A stretch of 64,000 bases of DNA from Fastidiosipila sanguinis (GCF_002998295.1 NZ_CP027226.1:558001-622000), one strand, 5' to 3'; positions 55,201 through 63,767 are shown, numbered from the stretch's first letter. A program made the numbers and translations. Notes: generated by a model not told the origin, from the letters alone.

Positions 55201-56887
55201 TTATATTCAACTCAGATAACATTTCTGGATTTAAGTCAATTTCAGGATTAAAATATGTCATGAATCTATTTCCAGCTTCAAATGTGCTACTATTTGCTGA
55301 GCGAACAAACTCTAAAGCATAACAAGCCAGAATTCTGTCTGTTTTGACATTGTCACCAGTAGTTATAATGCGAACATCAACAATTCTAGAATCTATATCA
55401 AGATCTCTAAATCCATAGGCAACAGCATCTCCATCGTCCATGAAGTAAATTTCACAGCCGTAAATAAGCTTCATTTGGCTTCCTTGTGCTCTTAGTTTAG
55501 CTAATTGATCAGCAGCTTCTGGATAGGCTTGTACAACCCCATGATCGGTAATTGCTACAGCAGGCATGTTGAAACTATCTGCAAGATTTATAAGGTCACG
55601 AGTTCTACTAATACCATCACGTTCACTGAGGTTTGTGTGCATGTGCAATTCAACACGTTTAACTGGGGCATTATCTTTTCTAGGTACAGGTCCTTCCGCT
55701 AACTCAATACCACGAACAAAACCTTGTAGATCTTTAGTGAACTTACCGTCGTAACTAACATCTAAATCTGCACGTACGTAGACACCATCTTTTACTTTGT
55801 CATGAAAACTCTCAGCTTGAGCAGGATCATTCAAGAAAAGTAGGCATGTTAAAGCACCGGATTCACCATGAATTGCAAACTTAATTAAAACTCTAGTGTT
55901 ATTACTTACTAATTTCTCTTCGTAAAATGCAACTTTACCATAAACACTTACCCTACCTGACTCTGAGTCTAAAGTACGTAAGTCTTTAATTAATTCAAGT
56001 CTTGAATCTAATCTTCCGTATACATGATTCGGTGATCTTCTAAAAGAATTCTTTTTATTGTCTTTTTGAGACGAATTAGATTTATTTCTCTTTGAACTAT
56101 TAGTATTTGTTGGCAACTCATTATCCTCAGCATTTTTGTCACCTGGAATTGTTTTGACTTCAATAACTTCAGAGATGAGATCACCATGTTCATCAATTTT
56201 TTTGATAACTTTTTTACTACCAGCAAGTAAGTCTTCTTCAATACTTTGATTATATTGCTCACGCGTGAAGTTATAAAAAGACTCTTCTCTTAAATTATTG
56301 AAAATAGAAGTAGCAGAATCTCTTTGATTGTCTACATTTATGTCTAACTGTACTTCAATACCTAATCTATTAAGGTAGAAATCCTCGATAAGTTTGCAGT
56401 TATCAGGGCTGAAAATTTTTCTTTGAGCTGCACTAACACTCAATTGTATTAAATTAGATTTTGATTTAGCTTTAATATCATTAAGCAATAGTGAGAATAC
56501 AGCAAAATCTTGATGAATCATGTATTCCCCTGCCCATGGTAAAAAACTAGCAAGAAAATTATCTGACAACATTAGTTCTTTGTGTAAGTTTAAACATAGG
56601 TTTACACTAGTAACCTTTAGGTACTTTGATAAGATTTTTTCAGATGCTATTAAAGTCTCACTTGCAACACTGCTATAAGAATTAATATAAATATTGCATG
56701 AATTACCTGCAACAACAAAGCGACTAATTGAATGTGACCATTCTTTTAGCTTTTCAATAAGACCATGATTGAGATTGGATTTATTTTCATATTTATTTAC
56801 AGGAAAAGTATTGCTTTGCTCAGCTAAAATATTGATCAAAATATCTAATGTTTGATTGCCACCAGTATTTCTTTCTTCTTTTAGCAT
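52235..56887 (-). CDS. polC: DNA polymerase III PolC with a degenerate proofreading domain
   Basis: PolC is the main replicase of Firmicutes. Order seen: N-terminal domains with a polar linker (about 1-300), OB fold (about 310-400), PHP first half (411-490, RVELHMHT), an exonuclease-like insert (about 500-675), PHP second half (to about 900), polymerase (about 985-1540). The polymerase acids Asp1071 and Asp1073 (PDIDLNFSGEY) and four zinc cysteines (C1017, C1020, C1042, C1045) are intact. In the exonuclease insert, motif I FDVETTG reads VRIITTG (Asp to Arg506, Glu to Ile508), and motif III HHRAxxD reads VYRSNYS (His to Tyr654, Asp to Ser659). Only Asp596 of motif II seems kept. The polymerase is expected to work, but built-in proofreading is probably lost. 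Total 1550 residues versus about 1440 usual. Confidence 0.95.
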   Translation of the reverse strand: MLKEERNTGGNQTLDILINILAEQSNTFPVNKYENKSNLNHGLIEKLKEWSHSISRFVVAGNSCNIYINSYSSVASETLIASEKILSKYLKVTSVNLCLNLHKELMLSDNFLASFLPWAGEYMIHQDFAVFSLLLNDIKAKSKSNLIQLSVSAAQRKIFSPDNCKLIEDFYLNRLGIEVQLDINVDNQRDSATSIFNNLREESFYNFTREQYNQSIEEDLLAGSKKVIKKIDEHGDLISEVIEVKTIPGDKNAEDNELPTNTNSSKRNKSNSSQKDNKKNSFRRSPNHVYGRLDSRLELIKDLRTLDSESGRVSVYGKVAFYEEKLVSNNTRVLIKFAIHGESGALTCLLFLNDPAQAESFHDKVKDGVYVRADLDVSYDGKFTKDLQGFVRGIELAEGPVPRKDNAPVKRVELHMHTNLSERDGISRTRDLINLADSFNMPAVAITDHGVVQAYPEAADQLAKLRAQGSQMKLIYGCEIYFMDDGDAVAYGFRDLDIDSRIVDVRIITTGDNVKTDRILACYALEFVRSANSSTFEAGNRFMTYFNPEIDLNPEMLSELNIKKEDIETAPKSLEAVSMLHDFIGDAAVSSEQGLDILGFLRYEAYRTPNYDDPRDKFNPTFIDIPSVKRIFAEEVSAIPKEDFATAEELPEVYRSNYSSALTFIKVWEKHDFIPLRELNILAGQDSFAKVTEYKNKPYHGIILVQDALGLYNLYRLISESHVRYFKNRPRMPKSLIKYLRQGMFLGTSCEAGQALRRIRQIYIETEGDFEKSKEILKNDLNIQEKMAIYDYLEIQPLGNNLFMLDKPNNYVDSLEDIINLNKLVLYLAELCGKMVVATCDAHFLNKEDVIYREILQASAGFDTNENPTVLYLRTTEEMLKEFYYLDDDLAYEIVVTNTNKIAAQVSEDILPFPPSNYPPEIETAPQEVKSITWDRCNELYDGKDGIPEIITSRVERELSSIIDNGFSVMYYISHKLVKHTNEDGYIVGSRGSVGSSFVAYLCGITEVNPLPPHYVCHNCKYSEFTDPNAYGSGFDLPEKSCPECSELLFGEGQNIPFETFLGFNGDKEPDIDLNFSGEYQPFAHQFIIDMFGASHTFRAGTITSYAEKNAIGLVRNYAEKTDTFMTKAEAEKLALGLNGIKRSTGQHPGGVVVIPKDREIFDFTPIQYPANNTDAAMTTTHFDFNSMHDTILKLDILGHDDPQVLKVMSDISGLDIMSIPVPDKDVMRIFESSEVLGIPLGTTPDNCGTLGIPEMGTLMARDMIKETNPSSFFDLVQLMGLSHGTDVWQNNAQDLIRSGTCTLDEVIGCRDGIMTSLIAWGLDPFASFQIMEKVRKGKGLTPEHEAMMIENNVPEWYIESCKKIKYMFPKAHAAAYVISALRIAWFKVHQPATYYAAFFSVRADEFDYALMNQPLEKITNMRASMRKNFHQLTDREQKIYYIIELVEEMMLRGISFAEIDIEEANARRFKVIDDKHIMPALNSINSISTTMANNIVEARSDGNGEFKSHKDLMTRSGLGQSAIKNLAENGILSHIPESAQITLFDMNKF

Positions 56888-56889
56888 TT

Positions 56890-58194
56890 CTATTTAAATA
56901 TCCTTCCTATATCAATTCCTAATGCAAATACAAACAATAACATAAAAATAACTAAACCAATAATGGTAATTATATTTTCTGCTTTTACACTTAAACGCTT
57001 ACCACGTATTTTCTCTACTAATAATAATGCTAACTGTCCACCATCCATAGGTACAATTGGGATAAGGTTTGCAATACCTAGAGCCAATGATATTGAAGCA
57101 AATAGTGATAATAAGTTTAATAGTTTAATACCAAGATTGACACTTGATTGAGTCGCAACGGTACCCAAAGTACTTATTATACCCACCGGACCAGTCAAAG
57201 CATCACTAGCAGGAAGATTTCCTGTTATGACTTTTCCTAGAATTGCACCAGTACCTTTGGTATAAGACCACATATAACTTATTGCGTGAGGCACAATACC
57301 TAAGGCATTATTGTTCTTCTCTAGTTCTAGGCCTAAAGGTAATATATTTTCTGCTTCAGCTAATTTAATATTAAGTGAAACAGTGTCTGAACCACGTAAT
57401 ACCTTAATATCTACAGAGCCTCTTTCTCCATGTTTATGCAATAAACTTTGCATATTGTCTGCAGTAATTTTTTCGCCCTCTACTTCTAGAAGCTTATCAC
57501 CAAGTACAAATTTACTAGCGTCAGGATTGAAGTTTTTATCAATCTTTGCAATCGATAGACTATTATCTTCATCTAGATTAAGCTGAACACCTAATTTATA
57601 AGTCTTTTCAGTTTTTGGTTCGATATTATAAGTTTTAATTTCTCCATTAGGAGTCTTTGTTTTTATAGTAAAATTTTCTTTTGCATCAATAAATGATGAA
57701 GAAATTCTTAAGTCAAAGTCTGTGTTTACCTTATAATTATTAAACTCCAAGACTTCTTCACCAGCTTGTATTCCTGCAGAGGTTGCTAAACTGTTGGTAT
57801 CTACTGATTCAATTGTAGTAGTAAAAAATCCATTAATTGAGAATAATAAAATAAAAGCTATAAATGCCGCTATTAAATTAGAAAAAGGACCTGCAAGCAT
57901 TGTAAGTGCACGTTTCCAAATTGCTTGTGAAAAAAAGTTTCCTTCTATATTTTGAGCAGCACCTTCTTCACTGTACTCACCAGCAAATTCTACAGATGCT
58001 CCAAGAGGAATAGCTTTAATTGAATAGCGCACACCTTTTCTTTCCCAAGATAAAAGTCTTGGACCCATGAATATACTAAACTCAACTACTTTGAATCCAA
58101 GTTTACGTCCAACAAAGAAGTGTCCTGCTTCATGAATTATTAAAATCAAGCTTAAAATAAGCAAACCAATTATTATGCCAAATAGTTTAGACAT
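56890..58194 (-). CDS. rseP: Site-2 intramembrane protease RseP/RasP
   Basis: This zinc protease cuts membrane proteins such as anti-sigma factors and signal peptide remnants. The HEAGH site is at residues 21-25 in the first span, the PDZ domain follows (about 120-300, two parts), and the second active-site motif NLIPIVPMDGGQL is near 380. Four spans are predicted in 434 residues. Usually dxr precedes and ispG follows this gene; neither is present. The polC start lies only 2 nt after its stop. Confidence 0.95.
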   Translation of the reverse strand: MSKLFGIIIGLLILSLILIIHEAGHFFVGRKLGFKVVEFSIFMGPRLLSWERKGVRYSIKAIPLGASVEFAGEYSEEGAAQNIEGNFFSQAIWKRALTMLAGPFSNLIAAFIAFILLFSINGFFTTTIESVDTNSLATSAGIQAGEEVLEFNNYKVNTDFDLRISSSFIDAKENFTIKTKTPNGEIKTYNIEPKTEKTYKLGVQLNLDEDNSLSIAKIDKNFNPDASKFVLGDKLLEVEGEKITADNMQSLLHKHGERGSVDIKVLRGSDTVSLNIKLAEAENILPLGLELEKNNNALGIVPHAISYMWSYTKGTGAILGKVITGNLPASDALTGPVGIISTLGTVATQSSVNLGIKLLNLLSLFASISLALGIANLIPIVPMDGGQLALLLVEKIRGKRLSVKAENIITIIGLVIFMLLFVFALGIDIGRIFK

Positions 58195-58245
58195 TATTTA
58201 ACTCCATTCTAGGTAAATCAGTAAGTTAATTATTACTAGTAAGTT

Positions 58246-59205
58246 CTAGTGTTTCAAAAGATAGAAAACAATTGCTAATATTAAAGCAGTTGGTACTGAG
58301 AAAATAATACTATCAGTTCTATCTAATACACCACCATGACCAGGAAGAATATCACCAAAATCTTTTTGATCACACCAACGTTTTAAACTTGAAGCTAGCC
58401 AATCACCAAGTTGTGAACTAATACTCAGAATCAAACCTGCAACTAGGCCAAATAAACTACTCTTGCCAATGCTTTGTAATGGTGAATTCCCGGTGAAGAA
58501 TATCATGAAATATATACAAGTGAATAATGTTCCTGCCAAAGTACCACCCCAGAATCCTTCCCAAGTTTTATGAGGACTTACTTTTGGAAGCATATGAGTT
58601 TTTCCAAGGTACTTGCCTGTAGCATATGCAGCAATATCAACAATCATAGGTGTTATTAGTGCCAATACTAACCAAATAAATCCATTTGGTACAGCAAAGG
58701 TAAATAATACTATAGAGACCATAGGAATAGCTACATAAAGTGCACTAGTATTCTCAGCAATTGCATGTGGAAGATGGTTAGGTCCTTTAAGCACAACTCT
58801 AATAACAACATTAAGTGTAGAAACTAAAACAAAAGCAATAATAAAAGTTAAGGCTCCATATGCTAACAACCAAATAAAATTAGTCTGCCAATTAGCATCA
58901 AGTGGTAGGTTACTATTATTCAGCAAGTACCAGTTAGTTAGATCTTTGTATTGCCACCAAATTATTGTTGGTGCAAGCATTGTAAAACTAGCTACAAGAA
59001 TAGGAATATAATAAAGCGGTTTAAAATTTTTCCTAAGGGCATTTGTCAGCTCGATAGTCATTACTACTAGTAATAATGAACAAAAAGCAATAAAAATCCA
59101 TCTTACCCAAATGGATGCAATAAAGAAAACACTGAACACTAAAAATAAAATTATTCCTGTTGAGTATCTCTTATTATCACTCTGTATATTAATTGGATTA
59201 TCCAT
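58246..59205 (-). CDS. cdsA: Phosphatidate cytidylyltransferase
   Basis: CdsA makes CDP-diacylglycerol, the precursor for PgsA and other lipid enzymes. About eight membrane spans and the signature SQLGDWLASSLKR then KDFGDILPGHGGVLDRTDS (near residues 262-300) identify it. The ATG overlaps the uppS stop (TAATG). It precedes rseP directly, so dxr is absent from its usual place. Confidence 0.95.
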   Translation of the reverse strand: MDNPINIQSDNKRYSTGIILFLVFSVFFIASIWVRWIFIAFCSLLLVVMTIELTNALRKNFKPLYYIPILVASFTMLAPTIIWWQYKDLTNWYLLNNSNLPLDANWQTNFIWLLAYGALTFIIAFVLVSTLNVVIRVVLKGPNHLPHAIAENTSALYVAIPMVSIVLFTFAVPNGFIWLVLALITPMIVDIAAYATGKYLGKTHMLPKVSPHKTWEGFWGGTLAGTLFTCIYFMIFFTGNSPLQSIGKSSLFGLVAGLILSISSQLGDWLASSLKRWCDQKDFGDILPGHGGVLDRTDSIIFSVPTALILAIVFYLLKH

Positions 59206-60023
59206 TATTTAATACCTCCATAACGTCTATCTCTATTATTAAAATCCCTAATAGCTTCTACTAGATTTTCTGGTTTGAAATCTGGCCAAAGTATATCGGA
59301 AACCCAAAACTCAGAATATGCTAATTGCCACAGTAAAAAGTTAGAAATTCGCATCTCACCACTTGATCGTATAATTAAGTCTGGATCAGGGACATCAGGA
59401 AGATAGAGGTAGTTGTGAAAGTTATCTTCGTTTATATCATTTAAACTAATGTCACCATTAGAATATGCTTTTGCTATTTCTTTAGCTGCATTGGCAATTT
59501 CTCTACGACCACCATAGTTAAAAGCAATAATAAACTGTAAGCCTGTGTTATTTTCACTTTGTTTTTCTGCTTTTTCAATAATACTCAAAGTAGCTTTTGG
59601 AATATTATTCTTGTCTCCTAAAATTCTAACTCTAATGTTTCCATCAACAATTTCTTTAATATATTTATTAAACATATTCTTTAAAAGAGACATTAGAAAA
59701 TTAACTTCGCTTTTTGGTCTAAGCCAATTTTCAGTAGAAAAAGCATAAACTGTCAAATACTTGAGGTTTATTTTTCTGCAAAAATCAACAATGGAGTATA
59801 AAGTTTTAGCTCCTTCCAAATGTCCTTCAGAACGGCTCAACTCTCTCTGTTTTGCCCAACGTCCATTGCCATCCATAATCATGGCAATATGGTCAGGAAC
59901 AATAATATCATCAAAAGACTCTAGATCTTCTGATCCAATTTGTTCACTATCAGAGTTTGATTTATTTCTATTAAAAAATGTTGAGATGAATTGATTTTCC
60001 AAAATTTTAATACCTGCTATCAA
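59205..60023 (-). CDS. uppS: Undecaprenyl diphosphate synthase (UppS)
   Basis: UppS builds the C55 lipid carrier for cell wall synthesis by cis-condensing isopentenyl units. The catalytic motif HIAMIMDGNGRWAK (Asp51) and later LTVYAFSTENW and IRSSGEMRISNFLLWQ (residues about 205-220) are complete. The family normally starts near residue 38, so this protein has about 35 extra N-terminal residues, with an acidic stretch. It starts the uppS-cdsA-rseP-polC cluster. Confidence 0.95.
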   Translation of the reverse strand: MIAGIKILENQFISTFFNRNKSNSDSEQIGSEDLESFDDIIVPDHIAMIMDGNGRWAKQRELSRSEGHLEGAKTLYSIVDFCRKINLKYLTVYAFSTENWLRPKSEVNFLMSLLKNMFNKYIKEIVDGNIRVRILGDKNNIPKATLSIIEKAEKQSENNTGLQFIIAFNYGGRREIANAAKEIAKAYSNGDISLNDINEDNFHNYLYLPDVPDPDLIIRSSGEMRISNFLLWQLAYSEFWVSDILWPDFKPENLVEAIRDFNNRDRRYGGIK

Positions 60024-60100
60024 ATGACCTTGCTGTAGTTTTAATTATAATAAATGCAGCCGTTCTAGCGGCTGCACTATATTATCGCCGTTAATTTGAA

Positions 60101-60667
60101 TTAAATCTCCATTAATTCTTCGCTCTTAGACTTAACCTTTTCATCAACTTTTTCAGTATATTTATCAGTTAATTTCTGGATATTTTCTTCTGCTAAGCGT
60201 AGCTCATCTTCTGAGATCTCAGAGGATTTTTCTGCTTTCTTAGCTCTGTCTAAATATTCACGTCTAAGGTTACGTATTGAAATTTTAGCTTCTTCTCCAA
60301 GCTTATCAACTTGTTTTGTTAAGTCTCTACGTCTTTCCTCTGTTAGAGTTGGGAAATGTAGACGTAGGGCTGCGCCATCATTATTTGGGTTCAAGCTAAG
60401 ATCTGAATTCAAAATAGCTTTTTCAATTTCTTCAAGAAGAGTTTTATCCCAAGGCTGAATTAATAATTGTCTTGGCTCAGGTACAGTAATTGAAGCTACC
60501 TGATTTAATGGAGTTGCTACTCCATAATAATCTACCGTAATTTGATCTAATACTCTAGGATTTGCTCTACCAGCACGAATATTATTAAGTTCATCCTGCA
60601 AAAAGTCTATACTTTTCTGCATTCTATCTTCATATTCTTTTGTATCATTAACATTAAAGTCTGCCAT
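60101..60667 (-). CDS. frr: Ribosome recycling factor
   Basis: Frr splits post-termination ribosomes with EF-G. The family core is visible: NIRAGRANPRVLDQITVDYYG-type region (NIRAGRANP, VDYYGVATPLNQVASI), and the three-helix-bundle ends EERRRDLTKQVDKLGEEAKISIRN. The start at 60667 (MADFNVNDTK, 188 residues) follows GGAGG by 5 nt; the ATG 12 nt earlier would include the SD. It lies between pyrH and uppS. Confidence 0.97.
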   Translation of the reverse strand: MADFNVNDTKEYEDRMQKSIDFLQDELNNIRAGRANPRVLDQITVDYYGVATPLNQVASITVPEPRQLLIQPWDKTLLEEIEKAILNSDLSLNPNNDGAALRLHFPTLTEERRRDLTKQVDKLGEEAKISIRNLRREYLDRAKKAEKSSEISEDELRLAEENIQKLTDKYTEKVDEKVKSKSEELMEI

Positions 60668-60746
60668 AACAACCTCCAAAATTTTAATCTTATAATGTTT
60701 ATCAAAGTAAATTTTTGCTAAAAATCACCATTTTATATTGTTATAA

Positions 60747-61460
60747 CTAACTGTTGACTAATGTTGCATTAACGTCTTTGCCTTGAGCTAGTTTAACTAT
60801 ATTATGTGGATCGGATAAATTAAATACTGCAATATCAATATCATTATCTCTACATAATGCAGCTGCAGTAGCATCCATAACTTTTAGGTTCTTTTGTAAG
60901 ATTTCTTCATGAGTAACATTTCTATATAACTTGGCATCAGAGAATTTATTAGGGTCTTTATCAAATACACCATCAACATTTGTTGCCTTAAATATAATAT
61001 CTGCATCAATTTCAGCAGCTCTTAAGGCAGCTCCTGAATCTGTTGAGAAGTATGGATTACCAGTTCCTGCTGCGAAAATAACAATTCTACCTTTTTCTAA
61101 GTGTCGAACAGCTCTTCTTCTAATGAAAGGCTCCATAATTTCTTTCATCTCTATAGCGCCTAATACTCTAGTTTTTTTGCCATGTTTTTCTATCATATCA
61201 GAGACGTATAGAGCATTCATGCATGTTGCTAGCATTCCAATATGGTCTGAAGTTACTCTTTCGATATCATTATTTTGGACACCTCTCCAAAAGTTACCGC
61301 CACCGACAACGATAGCAATTTCAGCACCTAAATCATGAAGATCACAGACACTTTCAATAATAGACTTAACTGTGTTTGAATCTATTCCTTTACTTAAATT
61401 TCCGGCCAAAGCTTCCCCAGATAACTTAAGTAGAATTCTATTATATTTTAAATTACTCAT
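60747..61460 (-). CDS. pyrH: UMP kinase
   Basis: PyrH phosphorylates UMP for pyrimidine nucleotide synthesis. Amino acid kinase motifs: RILLKLSGEALAG, VVGGGNFWRG, GMLATCMNAL and TNVDGVFDKDPN. It has 237 residues, typical. Upstream, a strong terminator separates it from tsf, so it starts a separate unit, pyrH-frr. Confidence 0.96.
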   Translation of the reverse strand: MSNLKYNRILLKLSGEALAGNLSKGIDSNTVKSIIESVCDLHDLGAEIAIVVGGGNFWRGVQNNDIERVTSDHIGMLATCMNALYVSDMIEKHGKKTRVLGAIEMKEIMEPFIRRRAVRHLEKGRIVIFAAGTGNPYFSTDSGAALRAAEIDADIIFKATNVDGVFDKDPNKFSDAKLYRNVTHEEILQKNLKVMDATAAALCRDNDIDIAVFNLSDPHNIVKLAQGKDVNATLVNS

Positions 61461-61554
61461 AGTTTACTCCTACTAGTTTGCTTATATAATCTTACCATAA
61501 AAAAACTCTCAAAATATCTGTTAATTGTTTATTTTAAAATTAGAAAAATTTGCA

Positions 61555-61589
61555 CAAAAAAAGACATCTCTTTTTGTAAGAGATGTCTT
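61555..61589 (-). terminator. Terminator after rpsB-tsf
   Basis: A perfect 12-bp stem AAGACATCTCTT/AAGAGATGTCTT (61561-61572 and 61578-61589) is followed on the minus strand by seven T residues. It ends the rpsB-tsf transcript. Confidence 0.9.
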
Positions 61590-61608
61590 GATAATTAAAT
61601 TTTACTAA

Positions 61609-62265
61609 CTACTTATTGCCTAATTGTTGTGCAACTTCTGCTGCAAAGTCAACTTCTTCTTTCTCAATACCTTCACCTAATTGGTATCTAGTAAATCTTC
61701 TGATAACTATATTTTCACCAATTTCAGCAATTTTTTCTGTTAATAGGTCTTGGATTGTTTTGTCTTCGTCTTTTACATAAGCTTGCTCTAATAAGCAATT
61801 TGTTGCGTAGAATTTTTCTAGTCTACCTTCAACAATTTTATCTACAACTTTTTCAGGTTTACCTTCATTCAAAGCTTCAGCTCTTGTAATTTCTCTTTCT
61901 TGTTCTAGTACTTCTGCTGGAACTTCTTCTCTGCTTACCCATTTTGGATTCATAGCAGCAATTTGTAGAGTAACATTGTGTACGAAGTCGAGGAAGCTTT
62001 CATTTTTAGCAACGAAGTCTGTCTCTGAGTTTACTTCAACAAGAACACCAACTTTACCACCAGCGTGGATGTAAGCATCTATTACACCTTCTGCTGCAAC
62101 TCTTGAAGATTTTTTAGCTGCTTTAAGAATACCATTCTCTCTTAGCCAAATTTCTGCTGCTTCGATATCACCATTAGTTTCTACCAAAGCTTTCTTGCTG
62201 TCCATCATACCTGAACCAGTACGGTCACGTAATTCTTTTACTAATTTTGCTGTAATCTCTGCCAT
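61609..62265 (-). CDS. tsf: Elongation factor Ts (short form)
   Basis: EF-Ts recycles EF-Tu-GDP. The start [26 protein letters not shown] and the TDFVAKN motif (about 81-87) identify it. Its 218 residues are shorter than the 283-293 of E. coli and Bacillus; the second core subdomain is reduced, as in some other bacteria. GGAGG precedes the ATG. It pairs with rpsB in the universal rpsB-tsf order. Confidence 0.95.
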   Translation of the reverse strand: MAEITAKLVKELRDRTGSGMMDSKKALVETNGDIEAAEIWLRENGILKAAKKSSRVAAEGVIDAYIHAGGKVGVLVEVNSETDFVAKNESFLDFVHNVTLQIAAMNPKWVSREEVPAEVLEQEREITRAEALNEGKPEKVVDKIVEGRLEKFYATNCLLEQAYVKDEDKTIQDLLTEKIAEIGENIVIRRFTRYQLGEGIEKEEVDFAAEVAQQLGNK

Positions 62266-62329
62266 ATATACCTCCTATGTATAGTAATTTTTAGTTTAAC
62301 TTTTAAATGAATCTTAGATTTTACGAAAA

Positions 62330-63142
62330 TTATTCTTCATCATCAGAATACTCATCATCTTCGTATTCTTCTTCATCTTCGTAATCTTCAAAATCTTCTG
62401 AATCATCACCTTCGTTAGCCATTAATTCTTCATCAGCGATTGCTTCTTCATTATCTTGGAAACCTTGTCTACCTTCGATAACTGCGTTAGCCATTACACC
62501 AGCGATTAATTTAATAGCACGAATTGCATCATCGTTTCCTGGGATAACGTAATCTGTAACTTCAGGGTTACAGTTTGTATCTACAATTGCAATGATAGGG
62601 ATATTTAGTTTTTGAGCTTCTTTTACTGCGATATCTTCATGTTCTGTATCTACGATGAATAATGCATCTGGTAGACCATTCATGTCTTTGATACCACCTA
62701 AGTTTTTCTCTAGTTTTTCACGTTCTAGTAATAGACCTGAAACTTCTTTCTTTGGTAGAAGATCAAATGTACCATCTTCTTCCATTTGCTCTAATTCTTT
62801 AAGACGTGCAATTCTCTTTTTGATTGTTGTGTAGTTTGTTAAAGTACCACCCAACCAACGGTTGTTAATGTAGTATTGACCACATCTTTCAGCTTCTTCA
62901 CGAATTGCGTCTTGAGCTTGTTTCTTTGTACCTACAAATAGGATTTTTCCATTGTTTTCTGCGATAGAACGTACATAATCATATGCTTCTTCTACCATCT
63001 TGATGGATTTCTCTAAATCGATGATGTGAATACCATTACGCTCTGTATAGATGTATGGTTTCATCAAAGGATTCCATCTTTTTGTTTGGTGTCCAAAATG
63101 TACACCAGCTTCCAACAATTGTTTCATTGATATAACTGACAT
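62330..63142 (-). CDS. rpsB: 30S ribosomal protein S2 with acidic tail
   Basis: S2 joins the small subunit near the platform. The core has [41 protein letters not shown] and the [19 protein letters not shown] segment. The last 35 or so residues are almost all Asp, Glu and Tyr, an acidic extension absent from E. coli S2 but seen in some Clostridia. AGGAGG lies 8 nt upstream of the ATG. A long structured leader precedes the gene. Confidence 0.97.
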   Translation of the reverse strand: MSVISMKQLLEAGVHFGHQTKRWNPLMKPYIYTERNGIHIIDLEKSIKMVEEAYDYVRSIAENNGKILFVGTKKQAQDAIREEAERCGQYYINNRWLGGTLTNYTTIKKRIARLKELEQMEEDGTFDLLPKKEVSGLLLEREKLEKNLGGIKDMNGLPDALFIVDTEHEDIAVKEAQKLNIPIIAIVDTNCNPEVTDYVIPGNDDAIRAIKLIAGVMANAVIEGRQGFQDNEEAIADEELMANEGDDSEDFEDYEDEEEYEDDEYSDDEE

Positions 63143-63166
63143 ATTCTCTACCTCCTGTTATGCCTC

Positions 63167-63222
63167 CATAGTCTGTAAAAAAATATTACGTTTTAAATTT
63201 ACGCACAGGACAACAGACTATG
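63167..63222 (-). promoter_or_regulatory. Structured rpsB leader
   Basis: In the 5' untranslated region of rpsB, CATAGTCTGT and ACAGACTATG (63213-63222 and 63167-63176) form a perfect 10-bp stem closing a 36-nt internal region. On the mRNA its right arm runs straight into GGAGG, about 10 nt ahead of the true SD. This is the expected layout for autogenous control by S2 or S1-type binding, but the mechanism is inferred. Confidence 0.6.
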
Positions 63223-63241
63223 TGTGTAATAATCGCTAAGC

Positions 63242-63270
63242 ATGATATCACAGAAGAAAACTTATAGCAA
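63242..63270 (-). promoter_or_regulatory. Predicted rpsB promoter
   Basis: On the minus strand, -35 TTGCTA (63265-63270) and extended -10 TGATATCAT (hexamer TATCAT at 63242-63247) have a 17-nt spacer. The start would be near 63235, giving a leader of about 90 nt that includes the S2 hairpin. Confidence 0.55.
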
Positions 63271-63306
63271 GCCTATTATTATGCTAATTTGAGTAGTTTT
63301 CTTCTG
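63251..63306. repeat. Long inverted repeat around the rpsB promoter
   Basis: CAGAAGAAAACT and AGTTTTCTTCTG (63251-63262 and 63295-63306) are perfect 12-bp arms, with an inner AGCA/TGCT pair at 63266-63269 and 63282-63285. It lies between the glutaredoxin-like gene and rpsB, straddling the predicted -35. No T-run follows, so it is not a classic terminator; it could be a protein-binding site or a 3' hairpin of the upstream transcript. Confidence 0.6.
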
Positions 63307-63340
63307 ATATAAAATTGATATTTTATAAAAATAAATTGGA

Positions 63341-63595
63341 TTAAGCACCATAGAATTCTTTAACTTCATCAAAGTTTATAGTAATGCTTTCATCATCCAA
63401 GATGAATGTTGGGATACCTACTGCACCACGTTCTTTAACTGGCTTATAGATATCCATACTATCTCTCAATTTAAGAAATTCCTTTAGATTCTTTGTTTTA
63501 GCTAGATCTAAAAACTCATAAGTAATACCTAATGAATCTAATTCTTCTTTCGCGCTTATACAATTTGAACAATCTTGAGTTCCATAAATAATCAT
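63341..63595 (-). CDS. Glutaredoxin-like thiol protein
   Basis: An 84-residue thioredoxin-fold protein with the active-site CSNC at about 9-12 and a cis-proline loop GAVGIPTFIL (about 57-66), matching glutaredoxin-like (NrdH/YruB type) small redox proteins. The C-terminal FDEVKEFYG is a usual helix end. The ATG follows GGAG (gaaagaaat region of the complement: AAAGGAGAAAGAAAT). Its substrate is unknown; no ribonucleotide reductase gene is adjacent. Confidence 0.85.
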   Translation of the reverse strand: MIIYGTQDCSNCISAKEELDSLGITYEFLDLAKTKNLKEFLKLRDSMDIYKPVKERGAVGIPTFILDDESITINFDEVKEFYGA

Positions 63596-63731
63596 ATTTC
63601 TTTCTCCTTTGTAAAAATTTATTTTATATTTAGAATTTTATCATTAATAATTTTTAATAATGTATCTTGGATAAAGTAAAATATTAATCTTTTGCGAATC
63701 TTTTGTGTTTTAGTAATGGATTTTGCTGAAA

Positions 63732-63762
63732 ATAAAAAAGCTAGTAAAAAACTACTAGCTTT
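63732..63762 (-). terminator. Terminator downstream of tRNA-Ser
   Basis: A perfect 10-bp stem AAAGCTAGTA/TACTAGCTTT (63737-63746 and 63753-63762) is followed on the minus strand by T residues (TTTATTTTC). It ends the tRNA-Ser transcript 5 nt after the CCA. Confidence 0.85.
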
Positions 63763-63767
63763 AACAA

